A stretch of 64,000 nt of DNA from an uncultured Bacteroidales bacterium (GTDB lineage: Bacteria > Bacteroidota > Bacteroidia > Bacteroidales > Paludibacteraceae). Within the stretch, counting starts at the first letter, position 1, and every line of letters begins with the position of its first letter. Position numbers and translations under genes: made by a program. The DNA is taken from contig CALUNA010000013.1 in assembly GCA_944321895.1 (NCBI GenBank), positions 1 to 64,000 of the forward strand, read 5' to 3'. Positions 1 to 8,281 of this stretch are shown piece after piece. The notes below the pieces were generated by a model. It did no database searches and was not told the origin of the DNA. It was given only the letters and a program-made list of their open reading frames with translations.

Positions 1-318
1 AGTGTTGCATGGTCTCGTCCCGTTTTGGGACGGCATGTTGCAGTGTTGTGTGGTCTCGTCCCGTTTTGGGACGGCGTGTTGCAGTGCTGCATGGTCTCGT
101 CCCGTTTTGGGACGGCATGTTGCAGTGTTGTGTGGTCTCGTCCCGTTTTGGGACGGCGTTTTGCAGTGTTGCGCGGCCTCGTCCCGTTTTGGGACGGCAT
201 GTTGCAGTGTTGCATGGTCTCGTCCCGTTTTGGGACGGCATGTTGCAGTGCTGCATGGTCTCGTCCCGTTTTGGGACGGCATGTTGCAGTGCTGCATGGC
301 CTCGTCCCGTTTTGGGAC
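1..318. repeat. Array of eight 41-bp tandem repeats, each with a hairpin
   Basis: Eight units start at 1, 42, 83, 124, 165, 206, 247 and 288; the last is cut short at about 318. Every unit carries the same palindrome, CGTCCC-GTTTT-GGGACG, a 6-bp stem with a 5-base loop. Units differ mainly at a few positions around GTTGCATGG (CAT, TGT or CGC variants). There are no unique spacers, so this is not a CRISPR array. The first unit is complete at base 1, so the array probably continues to the left. Since 41 is not a multiple of 3, all three forward frames stay open and encode the same peptide repeat in rotation; I do not regard these as genes. Confidence 0.95.
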
Positions 319-645
319 AAGATATTTCAGTGTAGTAAAATTCCGTCCGCTGTTGCGGAAAATTGCTTGTAACTAATTGATTATCAATCGTTAACGTGGG
401 GGGGGGGGGAGGGGGTAAAATTAACTTACACAACATGTCCGGGCTGTTTGGCAGCCTCAGGCAGGAGTTGTATGTGTCGTTAATCTTCATGTGTGTTTTA
501 TAACCGTTGCAAAGTTAAGAATGTTTTTTAAAAATCAAGGGCTTTTGCAGGGGAATATTTTGTGGGTTGGGACAGGGGGCTGTATGGCGGTGTTTTTCCC
601 GTAAAAAAACTCAATGTTGTTGTTTTTTGTTTGTGCATAAACCTG
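319..645. other. Gene-free spacer after the repeat array
   Basis: This stretch links the repeat array to the promoter of the alcohol dehydrogenase. Apart from the guanine tract at 398-415 I see no open frame, RNA gene or clear terminator. The array and spacer together make nearly 700 bases without a convincing gene. Confidence 0.7.
398..415 (+). repeat. Homopolymeric G tract (G12-A-G5)
   Basis: Twelve guanines (398-409), one adenine, then five guanines. It lies about 230 bases upstream of the promoter of the next gene and outside any coding frame. Such tracts are prone to slipped-strand changes in length, but no gene is visibly under its control here. Confidence 0.9.
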
Positions 646-653
646 TATCTTTG
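646..653 (+). promoter_or_regulatory. Bacteroidota -7 promoter element
   Basis: TATCTTTG matches the Bacteroidota -7 consensus TAnnTTTG, with a T-rich TTTG-containing stretch about 20 bases upstream. It lies 39 bases before the alcohol dehydrogenase start codon. Confidence 0.7.
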
Positions 654-692
654 CCTCAATCGTTATTTGTCTAATCATAAAAAACAGCAGTT

Positions 693-1838
693 ATGAATAA
701 TTTTGTTTTTCAGAATCCTACCAAGCTGATTTTTGGCAAGGGTACGATAGCGCGTCTGGCGACGGAAATTCCGGCCGACAGGAAAATCATGGTTACGTTC
801 GGTGGCGGCAGCCTGAAAAAGAACGGTGTTTATGAGCAGGTTGTGAAGGCTCTGGCTGGTCACACGTATGTGGAGTTTTGGGGCATAGAGCCGAACCCTA
901 CGGTGGAGACCTTGCGCAAGGCGGTTGCGTTGGGCAAGGAGCAGCAGGTCGATTTCCTGCTGGCGGTCGGCGGAGGTTCGGTGCTGGACGGCACCAAGCT
1001 GATTTCCGCGGCTCTGCGCTATGAGGGTGATGCGTGGGACCTGGTGCTGCATCCCGAAAGGACGGGCGAGCTGGTGCCTGTGGCCAGCGTGATGACCATG
1101 CCGGCAACCGGTTCGGAAATGAACAGCGGCGCGGTGATTTCCAACAAGGCCACCGCCGAGAAATTCGCGTATTATTCCGATTTTCCGAAATTTTCCATCC
1201 TCGACCCCGAGGTGACCTATTCCATTCCGGATTTCCAGATTGCCTGCGGTCTGGCCGACACGTTCGTGCATGTGCTTGAACAATATCTGACCCGCACTGG
1301 TGAGTCGCCGCTTATGGACCGTTGGGCCGAAGGCGTGTTGCAGACGGTTGTGGAGATAGCCCCGAAAATCAGGGAAAACAAGACGGACTATTACTACATG
1401 AGCCAGTATATGTTGTGCGCCACTATGGCATTGAACGGCTTTATCGCCATGGGCGTATCGCAAGACTGGTGCACGCACATGATAGGGCACGAACTGACGG
1501 CGTTGCACGGTATCACGCACGGGCAGAGCCTGGCCATTGTCATGCCGGCCACCATGACGGTGTTGCAGGCGCAGAAGCATGACAAGATTTTGCAGTATGG
1601 CGAGCGGGTGTGGAACGTTATGTCCGGTGATGAAAATGCCCGCCTGGTCAAGACCATCGAGAAGACAGAGGCGTTTTTCCGTTCGTTGGGGCTGGCCACG
1701 CGCCTTGGCGAGGTGAACATCGGCGAGGATACGATTGCCGAAATAGAGCGGCGTTTCAACGAGCGCAAGGTGGCTTTCGGTGAAGCCGGCAATGTGAACG
1801 GAACCGTGGCGAGAGCCATTTTGGAGGCAGCTCTCTGA
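693..1838 (+). CDS. Iron-containing alcohol dehydrogenase, YqhD/BdhA-like
   Basis: A 381-residue protein of the group III metal-dependent alcohol dehydrogenase family, which reduces aldehydes to alcohols with NAD(P)H in the cytoplasm. The N-terminal dinucleotide-binding half shows VTFGGGSLKKNG (about 33-44) and AVGGGSVLDGTKLISA (about 91-106). The C-terminal all-helical half carries the metal ligands: the Asp and His of ADTFVHVLEQYL and the later histidines of HMIGHELTALHGITHG. Length matches YqhD-type enzymes. It has its own promoter at 646 and is followed by a strong hairpin, so it appears monocistronic. The substrate cannot be fixed; butanol dehydrogenase or a general aldehyde-detoxifying reductase are both possible. 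Confidence 0.9.
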   Translation: MNNFVFQNPTKLIFGKGTIARLATEIPADRKIMVTFGGGSLKKNGVYEQVVKALAGHTYVEFWGIEPNPTVETLRKAVALGKEQQVDFLLAVGGGSVLDGTKLISAALRYEGDAWDLVLHPERTGELVPVASVMTMPATGSEMNSGAVISNKATAEKFAYYSDFPKFSILDPEVTYSIPDFQIACGLADTFVHVLEQYLTRTGESPLMDRWAEGVLQTVVEIAPKIRENKTDYYYMSQYMLCATMALNGFIAMGVSQDWCTHMIGHELTALHGITHGQSLAIVMPATMTVLQAQKHDKILQYGERVWNVMSGDENARLVKTIEKTEAFFRSLGLATRLGEVNIGEDTIAEIERRFNERKVAFGEAGNVNGTVARAILEAAL

Positions 1839-1853
1839 TTTTACGGAAGCATG

Positions 1854-1886
1854 TCCCCCGAAAACCGGATAAGGATTTTCGGGGGA
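1854..1886. terminator. Hairpin between convergent genes
   Basis: An 11-bp stem pairs 1854-1864 (TCCCCCGAAAA) with 1876-1886 (TTTTCGGGGGA). No T run follows on the plus strand, so it is either a weak terminator or a 3'-end protecting hairpin for the alcohol dehydrogenase mRNA. The next gene converges on it. Confidence 0.55.
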
Positions 1887-1952
1887 TAATTCCAGGCCAT
1901 ATCCGGCTTTATGTCGTGGTATGGCTTTTTTTATTGTCGATGCTGTCCAAGG

Positions 1953-2684
1953 TCATTTCCGCCGCAACTGTTTCAGCTCTTCTTTGGTTTCTGCCGGAAT
2001 GCGGAACGATTCCACGCATTTCCGGATAGTGCGGTTGTGCGTATCCTTGTCCAGCGTGCCGTTTTGCAGGAAACGGACAGTCTGCCCGCCGAATTTTACG
2101 CAACAGACCGACAGGAGCCATGCCACGGCCATGGACACGTAATACTCATTGCACTGGAGCCGGCTCGTGTGTGCGAAAATGGCCGGGAGGTATTGTTCCT
2201 CAACGAACGCATGGAGCATCAGCACCAGCCCGAAACGGACTTCATAGGTTTGTGCGGCTGCCAAGCAGTCCTGCGCGAACTGCCACCATGCATCCTTGTC
2301 GTCGGGCCGTATTTTCAGGCTTGTGACAACGGAATCGCATACGGCCCAGTTGTCGATTTTCGGAATAAATCCTTGTATCCGTTGCCTGCGTTCGGTGCTT
2401 TCCATAGGTGCGGTGGCGATGACAATGCCTTGCAGCATGATATGCTCCATGTATGTATCTTCTGCCGTCGTGAGCCATTGCCGCCAATCATCATGAATGA
2501 TTTCCTTGGCAATTTTCCGCACATCGGGCAGGCGAAGGCCGCAGATATCCGCAGCCGTCGGGATAAGTTTCATGTTGAACATGCGCTGATGTTCAGTCCG
2601 CAGGGTGGCAAACTTGAGGTTTATCTCCTGGTTGGTCATTCTGACAGCGTCCGGCACGGAGGGTTGGTTAAAATCGTTCTTCAA
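1953..2684 (-). CDS. DNA alkylation repair protein, AlkD-like HEAT-repeat family
   Basis: A 243-residue all-helical protein resembling the AlkD/AlkC superfamily of HEAT-repeat DNA glycosylases, which excise alkylated purines. Features that fit are the region IPKIDNWAVCDSVV, where the Trp-Ala-Asp-rich helix of the active-site cleft is expected, and the late YYVSMAVAWLLSVCCVKF helix, typical of AlkD-type proteins. Its ATG lies inside the 3' end of the superoxide dismutase gene (17-base overlap, same strand), so translation is probably coupled. Pairing a repair glycosylase with superoxide dismutase suggests a joint role in chemical stress, which is inference. Activity on a given lesion cannot be told from sequence. 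Confidence 0.82.
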   Translation of the reverse strand: MKNDFNQPSVPDAVRMTNQEINLKFATLRTEHQRMFNMKLIPTAADICGLRLPDVRKIAKEIIHDDWRQWLTTAEDTYMEHIMLQGIVIATAPMESTERRQRIQGFIPKIDNWAVCDSVVTSLKIRPDDKDAWWQFAQDCLAAAQTYEVRFGLVLMLHAFVEEQYLPAIFAHTSRLQCNEYYVSMAVAWLLSVCCVKFGGQTVRFLQNGTLDKDTHNRTIRKCVESFRIPAETKEELKQLRRK

Positions 2685-3243
2685 TGACTTTCCAGTCCAG
2701 GATATTCCACAATGCGTTCAGGTAATCGGCCCGTCGGTTCTGGTAGTCCAGATAATAGGCGTGTTCCCACACGTCGAAGGTCAGGAGCGGTTTCTGTCCG
2801 TTCCGCATGGGGTTGTCGGCGTTTGTTGTTTTCACGATGGCGGGCGTTCCGTCCGGATTCTTGACTAACCATACCCAGCCGGAGCCGAACAGTGCCGCGC
2901 CGGCCTTGTTGAATTCTTCCTTGAAGGTGTCCAAGCTCTGCCATTGTGTCCGGATTGCTTCGGCGAGTTGTCCGTCAGGCGCGTTTTTCCCTTGGGGTGA
3001 GAATTGCATGAAATAGAACGTGTGGTTCCAGGTCTGGGCTGCATTGTTGAATATGGGCCCGTCGGCCTGCCGGATGATTTCTTCCAACGAAGCGTTCTCG
3101 AACGGCGTTCCTTTGACAAGGGTGTTCAGGTTGTTTACGTAGGTCTGGTGATGTTTGCCGTAATGGAATTCAATGGTTTGTTGGCTGATGGCCGGTTCCA
3201 GAGCATTGGCTGCATAAGGAAGGGTAGGTAACGTGAAGTTCAT
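2668..3243 (-). CDS. sodB: Superoxide dismutase, Fe/Mn family
   Basis: A 191-residue Fe/Mn-family superoxide dismutase that converts superoxide to oxygen and peroxide. The start is set at MNFTLPTLPYAANALEPAIS, the usual family N-terminus; an upstream in-frame ATG at 3306 would add 21 residues unlike the family. Metal ligands are visible in HYGKHHQTYV (first His), WNHTFYF (second His) and DVWEHAYYLDYQNRR (Asp and third His). The last motif and GSGWVWLV resemble iron or cambialistic enzymes of anaerobes, but metal choice is not certain. It is the first gene of a two-gene unit and overlaps the AlkD-like gene. Confidence 0.95.
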   Translation of the reverse strand: MNFTLPTLPYAANALEPAISQQTIEFHYGKHHQTYVNNLNTLVKGTPFENASLEEIIRQADGPIFNNAAQTWNHTFYFMQFSPQGKNAPDGQLAEAIRTQWQSLDTFKEEFNKAGAALFGSGWVWLVKNPDGTPAIVKTTNADNPMRNGQKPLLTFDVWEHAYYLDYQNRRADYLNALWNILDWKVIEERF

Positions 3244-3438
3244 AATTGTTGTATTGATTGTTAAACAAGGCTTGTTTGTTAGCAAGAACCGTTCCATTGT
3301 CCGCAAGATTGGGCTTTGGGGTTTGCATATGATAAAACAATAATCAATGGTAAAAGTTCATGTCAAGGGTGATATTTTTTGTTATTGTCAAACAAAATCA
3401 TCATCTTTGCACCTGTTAAAAATGTAAATCAGATTGGT

Positions 3439-3831
3439 ATGAAACAGATTTTGTATGTAGTTGCTGCCGTCCTTATGCTGGGTCTGGGAGCATGTAAGTC
3501 CAAACAGACGATAACGTCTGTTCCTGTGGAAACCGAAGTGGCTCCGGTTGAGGAGGAAACGCGTGCCGAATCTTTCGAGCTGGTGGAAACGGATGCGGAA
3601 GTGGTCCCGACGGATTATTTTGTCGTTGTGGGCAGTTTCAAGAGCATTTCCAACGCAAAGGGTTTGCAGGCTACCTTGCAGCAGGAAGGCATTCAGGCCA
3701 TTATTGCCATTAATGAACAGCAGATGTACAGGGTTATTTATGCTTCGTTCGACAACTATGAGGATGCCCGTGTGCAGCGCGATGCGTTGAGAGGACGCTT
3801 TGCCGATGCCTGGATTCTGGTGCAGAAATAA
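3439..3831 (+). CDS. SPOR-domain lipoprotein
   Basis: A 130-residue predicted lipoprotein. The start at 3439 gives MKQILYVVAAVLMLGLGACKS, a signal peptide with lipobox LGAC and lipidated Cys19; the longer upstream frame lacks such a signal. Residues 20-60 form an acidic linker and residues 60-130 form a SPOR domain (DYFVVVGSFKSISNAKGLQ to the C-terminus). SPOR domains bind denuded glycan strands of septal peptidoglycan, so a role in cell division or envelope maintenance is likely. The gene stands alone and ends at a clear terminator. A weak promoter match, CATCTTTG, precedes it. Confidence 0.87.
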   Translation: MKQILYVVAAVLMLGLGACKSKQTITSVPVETEVAPVEEETRAESFELVETDAEVVPTDYFVVVGSFKSISNAKGLQATLQQEGIQAIIAINEQQMYRVIYASFDNYEDARVQRDALRGRFADAWILVQK

Positions 3832-3863
3832 TTTTCCGGGAATCAGTAAACTTTACTGCTGAA

Positions 3864-3901
3864 ATGCCGGCAAGTCCCGAATGGCCTGCCGGCATTTTTT
3901 T
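3864..3901 (+). terminator. Rho-independent terminator
   Basis: Perfect 9-bp stem ATGCCGGCA (3864-3872) with TGCCGGCAT (3887-3895), followed by a run of T. It ends the SPOR lipoprotein transcript just before the convergent gene. Confidence 0.9.
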
Positions 3902-3905
3902 GTGC

Positions 3906-4742
3906 TTATGCGAGCGTAAGGTTGCGTTTCGGGGTGTTGAAATATTTGTTCAACAAGTTTGAAAACGGTGTTTCGTATGTGCGTGCCCGTTGCGGACATG
4001 TTTTCACGCAGGCGCAACATTTGATGCACTTGCTTGCGTCTGTATGGCATTCGTTGCCTTTTTCAATGGCGTGTGTCGGGCAATGCAGCACGCATGTTCC
4101 GCAATGCGTGCACAACCCGGCATCGGTAACCGGTGCGGAATTGATGGCAGGTTGCCGTTTCAGGGCTTGCTGCACATCGTTGCGGAATTGCAGCATGGTT
4201 GCGTCCGACATGGCAGGGTCGGGCAGCAGTTTCACATCAACGGCGGCAATTCTCTCCGGATTGTCCGCAGCGATGATTCTCTGCCGGATTTTTCGTCCGA
4301 ATTGTTCCGCTTCTTCCAGGTCCTTCCGGTCGGGACGTCCGGCTGCGATGGGATACTGCCCGTTGCTGTACGAATGTTCTCCGACAAATGCACCGGCTGC
4401 TATGGTTTTTCCGCCGTGTTCCCTGATGAAAGCATCGAGCTGGTTCAGGGACTGTTCGTATGCCCTGTTGCCATAGGTCACGTTAATGACGCACGGTGCA
4501 CCGTTGAGTTGCAGTGCAACCATGCGTTCCATGGCGATGGGCGCGACCATGCCGCCATATACGGGCACGGAAATGACAACGAGCGTGCCGGTTGTTATGT
4601 CCGGCAATGTCGGTTTGCCGTTACAGGTCAGGTCCATAACTTCGGTTTGCCCACAGGAAAGACCGCGTGCAATGGCTTCACCGATGCGCCTCGATGTGCG
4701 GGTGGGGGAGAATGTCAGTACTATGGTTTTATCCGCTTTCAT
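3906..4742 (-). CDS. EFR1-type flavodoxin-ferredoxin fusion protein
   Basis: A 278-residue cytoplasmic electron-transfer protein with an N-terminal flavodoxin-like domain (TFSPTRTSRRIGEAIA near the start) and a C-terminal bacterial ferredoxin with two 4Fe-4S motifs, CTHCGTCVLHCP and CIKCCACVKTCP. This is the EFR1-family layout common in anaerobic Bacteroidota and Clostridia. The start at 4742 (MKADKTIVLTFS) is chosen because the flavodoxin fold begins right after it; a start ten codons upstream is open but unlikely. The partner enzyme is unknown. A second paralogue lies at 56811. The gene is isolated, downstream of the rpsO terminator. Confidence 0.85.
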   Translation of the reverse strand: MKADKTIVLTFSPTRTSRRIGEAIARGLSCGQTEVMDLTCNGKPTLPDITTGTLVVISVPVYGGMVAPIAMERMVALQLNGAPCVINVTYGNRAYEQSLNQLDAFIREHGGKTIAAGAFVGEHSYSNGQYPIAAGRPDRKDLEEAEQFGRKIRQRIIAADNPERIAAVDVKLLPDPAMSDATMLQFRNDVQQALKRQPAINSAPVTDAGLCTHCGTCVLHCPTHAIEKGNECHTDASKCIKCCACVKTCPQRARTYETPFSNLLNKYFNTPKRNLTLA

Positions 4743-4760
4743 AATCAGTCTTATTCTATA

Positions 4761-4808
4761 AAAAACAAACACGCTACGGTAAAACGAACTGTTTTGGCCG
4801 TAGCGTGT
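4761..4808 (-). terminator. rpsO terminator
   Basis: Stem ACACGCTACGG (4769-4779) with CCGTAGCGTGT (4798-4808); read on the minus strand it is followed by a T-rich stretch. It separates rpsO from the EFR1-type gene. Confidence 0.88.
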
Positions 4809-4832
4809 ACTTTTTGCGGTACCGTTGTCTTT

Positions 4833-5102
4833 TTATTTACGGATACCCAATTCTTTGATGATTGCACGATAGCGTTCGATGTCTATTCTTTTCAGATAGT
4901 CGAGCAAACGGCGGCGTTTACCTACCAAGGCAAGCATGGCGCGTTCCGTACCGAAGTCTTTCTGGTTGGCACGCAGGTGCTCCGTCAAGTGGTTGATACG
5001 GTAGGTGAACAAGGCAATCTGTGATTCTGCAGAACCGGTGTTTTTGGCATCCTTGCCGTACTGGGCAAAGATTTCAGCCTTCTTTTCAGAAGTCAAATAC
5101 AT
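4833..5102 (-). CDS. rpsO: 30S ribosomal protein S15
   Basis: An 89-residue protein of the exact family length, binding the central domain of 16S rRNA early in 30S assembly. Conserved segments are GSAESQIALFTYRINHLTEHL and the basic GKRRRLLDYLKRID near the end. It is monocistronic, with promoter TATCTTTG at 5173-5180 on the minus strand and a strong terminator at 4761-4808. The leader of about 65 bases contains small inverted repeats (5126-5136 and 5137-5150). S15 often controls its own translation through leader structures, so these hairpins could serve that role, but this is inference. Confidence 0.97.
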   Translation of the reverse strand: MYLTSEKKAEIFAQYGKDAKNTGSAESQIALFTYRINHLTEHLRANQKDFGTERAMLALVGKRRRLLDYLKRIDIERYRAIIKELGIRK

Positions 5103-5136
5103 AATTGTAAAGTTGTTAAGTTAAACCATAATGGTC

Positions 5137-5150
5137 TTGCCGTCGGGCAA
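5137..5150 (-). promoter_or_regulatory. Hairpin in rpsO leader
   Basis: TTGCC-CGAC-GGCAA on the minus strand, next to a second short inverted repeat ACCAT-A-ATGGT at 5126-5136. Both lie between the rpsO promoter and its start codon. Possible S15 autoregulatory site; unproven. Confidence 0.3.
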
Positions 5151-5172
5151 TCCCACATTTATTTTGCGGCCG

Positions 5173-5180
5173 CAAAGATA
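5173..5180 (-). promoter_or_regulatory. rpsO promoter, -7 element
   Basis: CAAAGATA on the plus strand reads TATCTTTG on the minus strand, a full match to TAnnTTTG. It lies 71 bases before the rpsO ATG. Confidence 0.75.
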
Positions 5181-5218
5181 TGCTTTTTTATGTTTTCCTG
5201 CAACAAATGTCTTGAATT

Positions 5219-5875
5219 TTATTTTTTCCGTTTCCTGCACAGTCCGGTTATCGGTTTGTCCGACCATGTTTTGCGTAGCGGGAAGGACCACAGGGTCAGC
5301 AATGCAACCGTAATGACGGCAATCATGGAACCCGCCCACACGTCGCTGGGGAAATGCTGGAACAGGTATATGCGCGAATAGGAGCAAAAAATGGCCAGCA
5401 GCAGGTATGTGAATTTCAGCGGTTTGTTTTTGGTAATGACCGCAAGGGAGAAAAACAAGGCGAAAATGGCCGTCGTATGTCCGGACGGAAAACTGTGCGA
5501 GGAATGCAGCCGCACGCCGTCAACCAGTGGCAGGACAAAATCCGGGTAGTGTTCGGCAAAGAACAGTTTGGGGCGCGGTGCATCGACAATGTGCTTGATG
5601 ATTTGCGTAACCAGTCCGGCCGAAAGTTGTCCGAGCAGGACAAAAATGCCGTTTCCTGTTTTGTAGAACAACAGAGCCACTGCAACAACGTACGGAATCC
5701 ATTCGCCGGTCAGGGTAATGTATTTGAAAATGAAATCGAGTGCGGGTGTATGCACGGAGTTCATCCACAGATGCAGGTCTCCTTTTTCCGTGTAGAGGAT
5801 GGCAATGCCGAACAATGCCGCAAAGAGCAGATACGGCACCAGGAAATAGCTGTTTTCCGAAAAAAAACGTTTCAT
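5219..5875 (-). CDS. PAP2-family membrane phosphatase
   Basis: A 218-residue membrane protein with about six hydrophobic segments and the full three-part PAP2 phosphatase signature: KHIVDAPRP (motif 1), SFPSGH (motif 2) and SRIYLFQHFPSDVWAG (motif 3, with catalytic His and Asp). Such enzymes remove phosphate from lipid phosphates such as undecaprenyl pyrophosphate, phosphatidic acid or lipid A on the outer face of the inner membrane. It follows mnmD by 13 bases and is probably the last gene of the asnS-mnmD-PAP2 unit. The substrate is not defined by sequence; a lipid A 1- or 4'-phosphatase or an undecaprenyl-PP phosphatase are both reasonable. Confidence 0.9.
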   Translation of the reverse strand: MKRFFSENSYFLVPYLLFAALFGIAILYTEKGDLHLWMNSVHTPALDFIFKYITLTGEWIPYVVAVALLFYKTGNGIFVLLGQLSAGLVTQIIKHIVDAPRPKLFFAEHYPDFVLPLVDGVRLHSSHSFPSGHTTAIFALFFSLAVITKNKPLKFTYLLLAIFCSYSRIYLFQHFPSDVWAGSMIAVITVALLTLWSFPLRKTWSDKPITGLCRKRKK

Positions 5876-5888
5876 GTCAATTTGTTTT

Positions 5889-6569
5889 TTAGTGGCGAGC
5901 CGGTTTGACGGCTCTTAAAATTTCTCTTTTTCCGGCCGGTCCTTGCAGGCGTTCGACTTGGAAGCCGGCTTGCTGCAAAGCACGTCTGACCGCGCCTTTG
6001 GCGCAATAGGTCGTCAAGATGGCGTTTGGCTTGCATGCTGCAAAAATCCGGTTGAAGATGGTTTCACTCCACATTTCCGGTTGCTTGGCCGGCGAAAAGG
6101 CATCGAAATAGATTATGTCGAATGCGTTTTCACCCATTTGGAATGTCAGCAAATCGGCCTGTATTTTCCGCAAGGCAAAATGCGGTGTAATGTCCGTTTT
6201 TACATCCCATGCTGCGCCGTGCAATTGTTTGAAAATGCCTTTTTCCGGCATGTAGCCATATCGGGAAACATGTTGTTCATAGTTCAGCGAAACAGCAACA
6301 TCCATTGCGATGGGAAATTTTTCAATGGCCGTGTAACTGATTCTACGTCCTGTTTTTTCTGCTTCCAGCAAGGACAGGTAGGCATTCAGCCCGGTTCCGA
6401 AACCGATCTCGAAAACGGATAAATGCGGTTGCGGATGTTGCCGCAGGGCCGCATTTATAAATATGTGCATCGATTCCTGCATGGCACCGTTGGTTGAGTG
6501 GTACGATTCGTCAATTTCCGGCACGTACAGAGTATGCGAACCATCGGCTGTCTGCAAAACGGTGCTCAT
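5889..6569 (-). CDS. mnmD: tRNA 5-methylaminomethyl-2-thiouridine methyltransferase
   Basis: A 226-residue stand-alone MnmD, equal to the N-terminal half of Escherichia coli MnmC. It uses S-adenosylmethionine to methylate the wobble uridine of certain tRNAs (nm5s2U to mnm5s2U). The SAM-binding motif is EIGFGTGLNAYLSLLEAE and the family signature is YFDAFSPAKQPEMWSE. The C-terminal segment CAKGAVRRALQQAGF is also typical. The FAD-dependent MnmC1 half is absent, as in many Bacteroidota. It sits 27 bases after asnS, so two tRNA-related genes share a transcript. Confidence 0.93.
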   Translation of the reverse strand: MSTVLQTADGSHTLYVPEIDESYHSTNGAMQESMHIFINAALRQHPQPHLSVFEIGFGTGLNAYLSLLEAEKTGRRISYTAIEKFPIAMDVAVSLNYEQHVSRYGYMPEKGIFKQLHGAAWDVKTDITPHFALRKIQADLLTFQMGENAFDIIYFDAFSPAKQPEMWSETIFNRIFAACKPNAILTTYCAKGAVRRALQQAGFQVERLQGPAGKREILRAVKPARH

Positions 6570-6596
6570 GTGGTTTTGCCTTTTCAGTCCGGTTGT

Positions 6597-7994
6597 TTAG
6601 AAGTCTGCATTGTTCGGCGTGCGCGGGAACGGGATGACATCGCGTATGTTCGACATGCCGGTGACAAACAGCATGAGCCGCTCGAAGCCGAGGCCGAAAC
6701 CTGCGTGCGGTGCGGTTCCGAAACGACGTGTGTCCAGATACCACCAAATGTCTTTGTCCGGCACACCCATTTCGGCTGCCCGGGTTTTCAGCTTGTCATA
6801 ATTCTCCTCGCGTTCCGAGCCGCCGATGATTTCTCCTATTTTCGGGAAAAGCACATCCATTGCGCGGACGGTTTTACCGTCGTCGTTTTGTTTCATGTAG
6901 AACGACTTGATTTCTTTCGGGTAATCGGTGAGGATGACCGGTTTCTTGAAGTGTTCTTCCACCAGGTAGCGTTCATGTTCCGATTGCAGGTCGGTGCCCC
7001 AACCTACGGGAAACTCGAATTTCCTGCCGTTGGCGACGGCTTCTTCCAGAATGCGGATACCTTCCGTATAGGTCAGCCGTTGGAAATCGTTGTTTACAAC
7101 GAATTTCAGCCTGTCAATCAGCTCGTTGTCATACATTTCGCACAGGAACGCCAGATCGTCCTGGCATTTTTCCAACGCCCAGCGGACGCAGTACTGGATG
7201 AATTCCTGCGCCAGTTGCATGTTTTCCTCGATGCGGTTGAAGGCAACTTCGGGTTCTATCATCCAGAATTCCGACAAATGGCGCGGCGTGTTCGAGTTTT
7301 CCGCCCGGAATGTCGGGCCGAACGTGTATATCTTGCCCAACGACAATGCGCCCAGCTCGCCTTCCAGCTGTCCGGAAACGGTCAGGCTGGCCTGCTTGCC
7401 GAAGAAGTCGCGTGAATAGTCAATGGAGCCGTTTTCATCTTTTTTCAGGTCGTACAAGTTCAGGGTGGTAACCTGGAACATTTGTCCGGCGCCTTCACAG
7501 TCGGAAGCTGTGATGAGCGGTGTGTGGAAATAGAAGAATCCGCGTTCATGGAAAAACGTGTGGATAGCCATGGCCATGTGGTGGCGCATGCGGAACACGG
7601 CTCCGAAAGTGTTTGTGCGCGGGCGCAGATAGGCAATTTCGCGCAGGTATTCCAGCGAATGTCCTTTTTTCTGCAACGGATAAGCATCCGGATCGGCCGT
7701 GCCGTATATTTCTATCTCATCAGCTTGTATTTCAACGCTTTGTCCTTTTCCCATGCTTTCTACCAGTGTGCCAATGACACTGATGCATGCTCCGGTTGTT
7801 ATCGGTTTCAGGAAATCTTCACCGAATTTTGCAATATCGGCTACGATTTGTATGTTCTTGATGGTTGAACCGTCATTCAATGCAATAAAGCTGACATTCT
7901 TGTTTCCCCGGCGGGTGCGTACCCAGCCTTTTACGTTCATTTTTGCACCGAAAGCAGTACTTTTCAGTGCATCTGCAATAACCGTACGTTCCAT
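6597..7994 (-). CDS. asnS: Asparagine--tRNA ligase
   Basis: A 465-residue class IIb aminoacyl-tRNA synthetase that charges tRNA-Asn. The N-terminal OB fold ([20 protein letters not shown] region) binds the anticodon. The catalytic domain shows motif 2 as [21 protein letters not shown] and motif 3 as [15 protein letters not shown]. The start at 7994 ([11 protein letters not shown]) is favoured because the promoter TACTTTTG lies at 8072-8079, which would overlap the longer alternative start. It heads the unit with mnmD and the PAP2 gene. Nothing unusual is seen. Confidence 0.97.
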   Translation of the reverse strand: MERTVIADALKSTAFGAKMNVKGWVRTRRGNKNVSFIALNDGSTIKNIQIVADIAKFGEDFLKPITTGACISVIGTLVESMGKGQSVEIQADEIEIYGTADPDAYPLQKKGHSLEYLREIAYLRPRTNTFGAVFRMRHHMAMAIHTFFHERGFFYFHTPLITASDCEGAGQMFQVTTLNLYDLKKDENGSIDYSRDFFGKQASLTVSGQLEGELGALSLGKIYTFGPTFRAENSNTPRHLSEFWMIEPEVAFNRIEENMQLAQEFIQYCVRWALEKCQDDLAFLCEMYDNELIDRLKFVVNNDFQRLTYTEGIRILEEAVANGRKFEFPVGWGTDLQSEHERYLVEEHFKKPVILTDYPKEIKSFYMKQNDDGKTVRAMDVLFPKIGEIIGGSEREENYDKLKTRAAEMGVPDKDIWWYLDTRRFGTAPHAGFGLGFERLMLFVTGMSNIRDVIPFPRTPNNADF

Positions 7995-8071
7995 TGTATG
8001 ATTGTTTTTAGTTACATGTTTATACGCCAGAAAGTGTGCGTATTTTTGTTGTTGTCCAATATTTCGGAGCA

Positions 8072-8079
8072 CAAAAGTA
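8072..8079 (-). promoter_or_regulatory. asnS promoter, -7 element
   Basis: CAAAAGTA on the plus strand reads TACTTTTG on the minus strand. It lies about 78 bases before the chosen asnS start and decides that start over the upstream in-frame codon. Confidence 0.7.
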
Positions 8080-8235
8080 CGAAAAAATCGGCGTAGAAAC
8101 TACACATCTTTTTCCATATTATTTGGTGCGGGTTAATAATGGATTGATTTTCAACTGTATATTGATTATGGAACAAATTTTCCTCAAAAAAAAGATTTTT
8201 TTATGGAAAACTATTGCAGAATAGAAATCTGTTTA

Positions 8236-8243
8236 TAATTTTG
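8236..8243 (+). promoter_or_regulatory. recQ promoter, -7 element
   Basis: TAATTTTG matches TAnnTTTG. Transcription would start near 8250, which supports the ATG at 8282 rather than the ATG at 8255. Confidence 0.65.
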
Positions 8244-8281
8244 CTATGTGAAAAATGAACAGTTCCTTTATTAGAGAGATA

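Noticed and set aside
1-318. CRISPR array
   Set aside because: The 41-bp units abut one another with no unique spacers, and no cas genes are nearby.
675-1580. 301-residue minus-strand frame opposite the alcohol dehydrogenase
   Set aside because: It is the antisense shadow of a clearly conserved gene, with no recognisable family motif.
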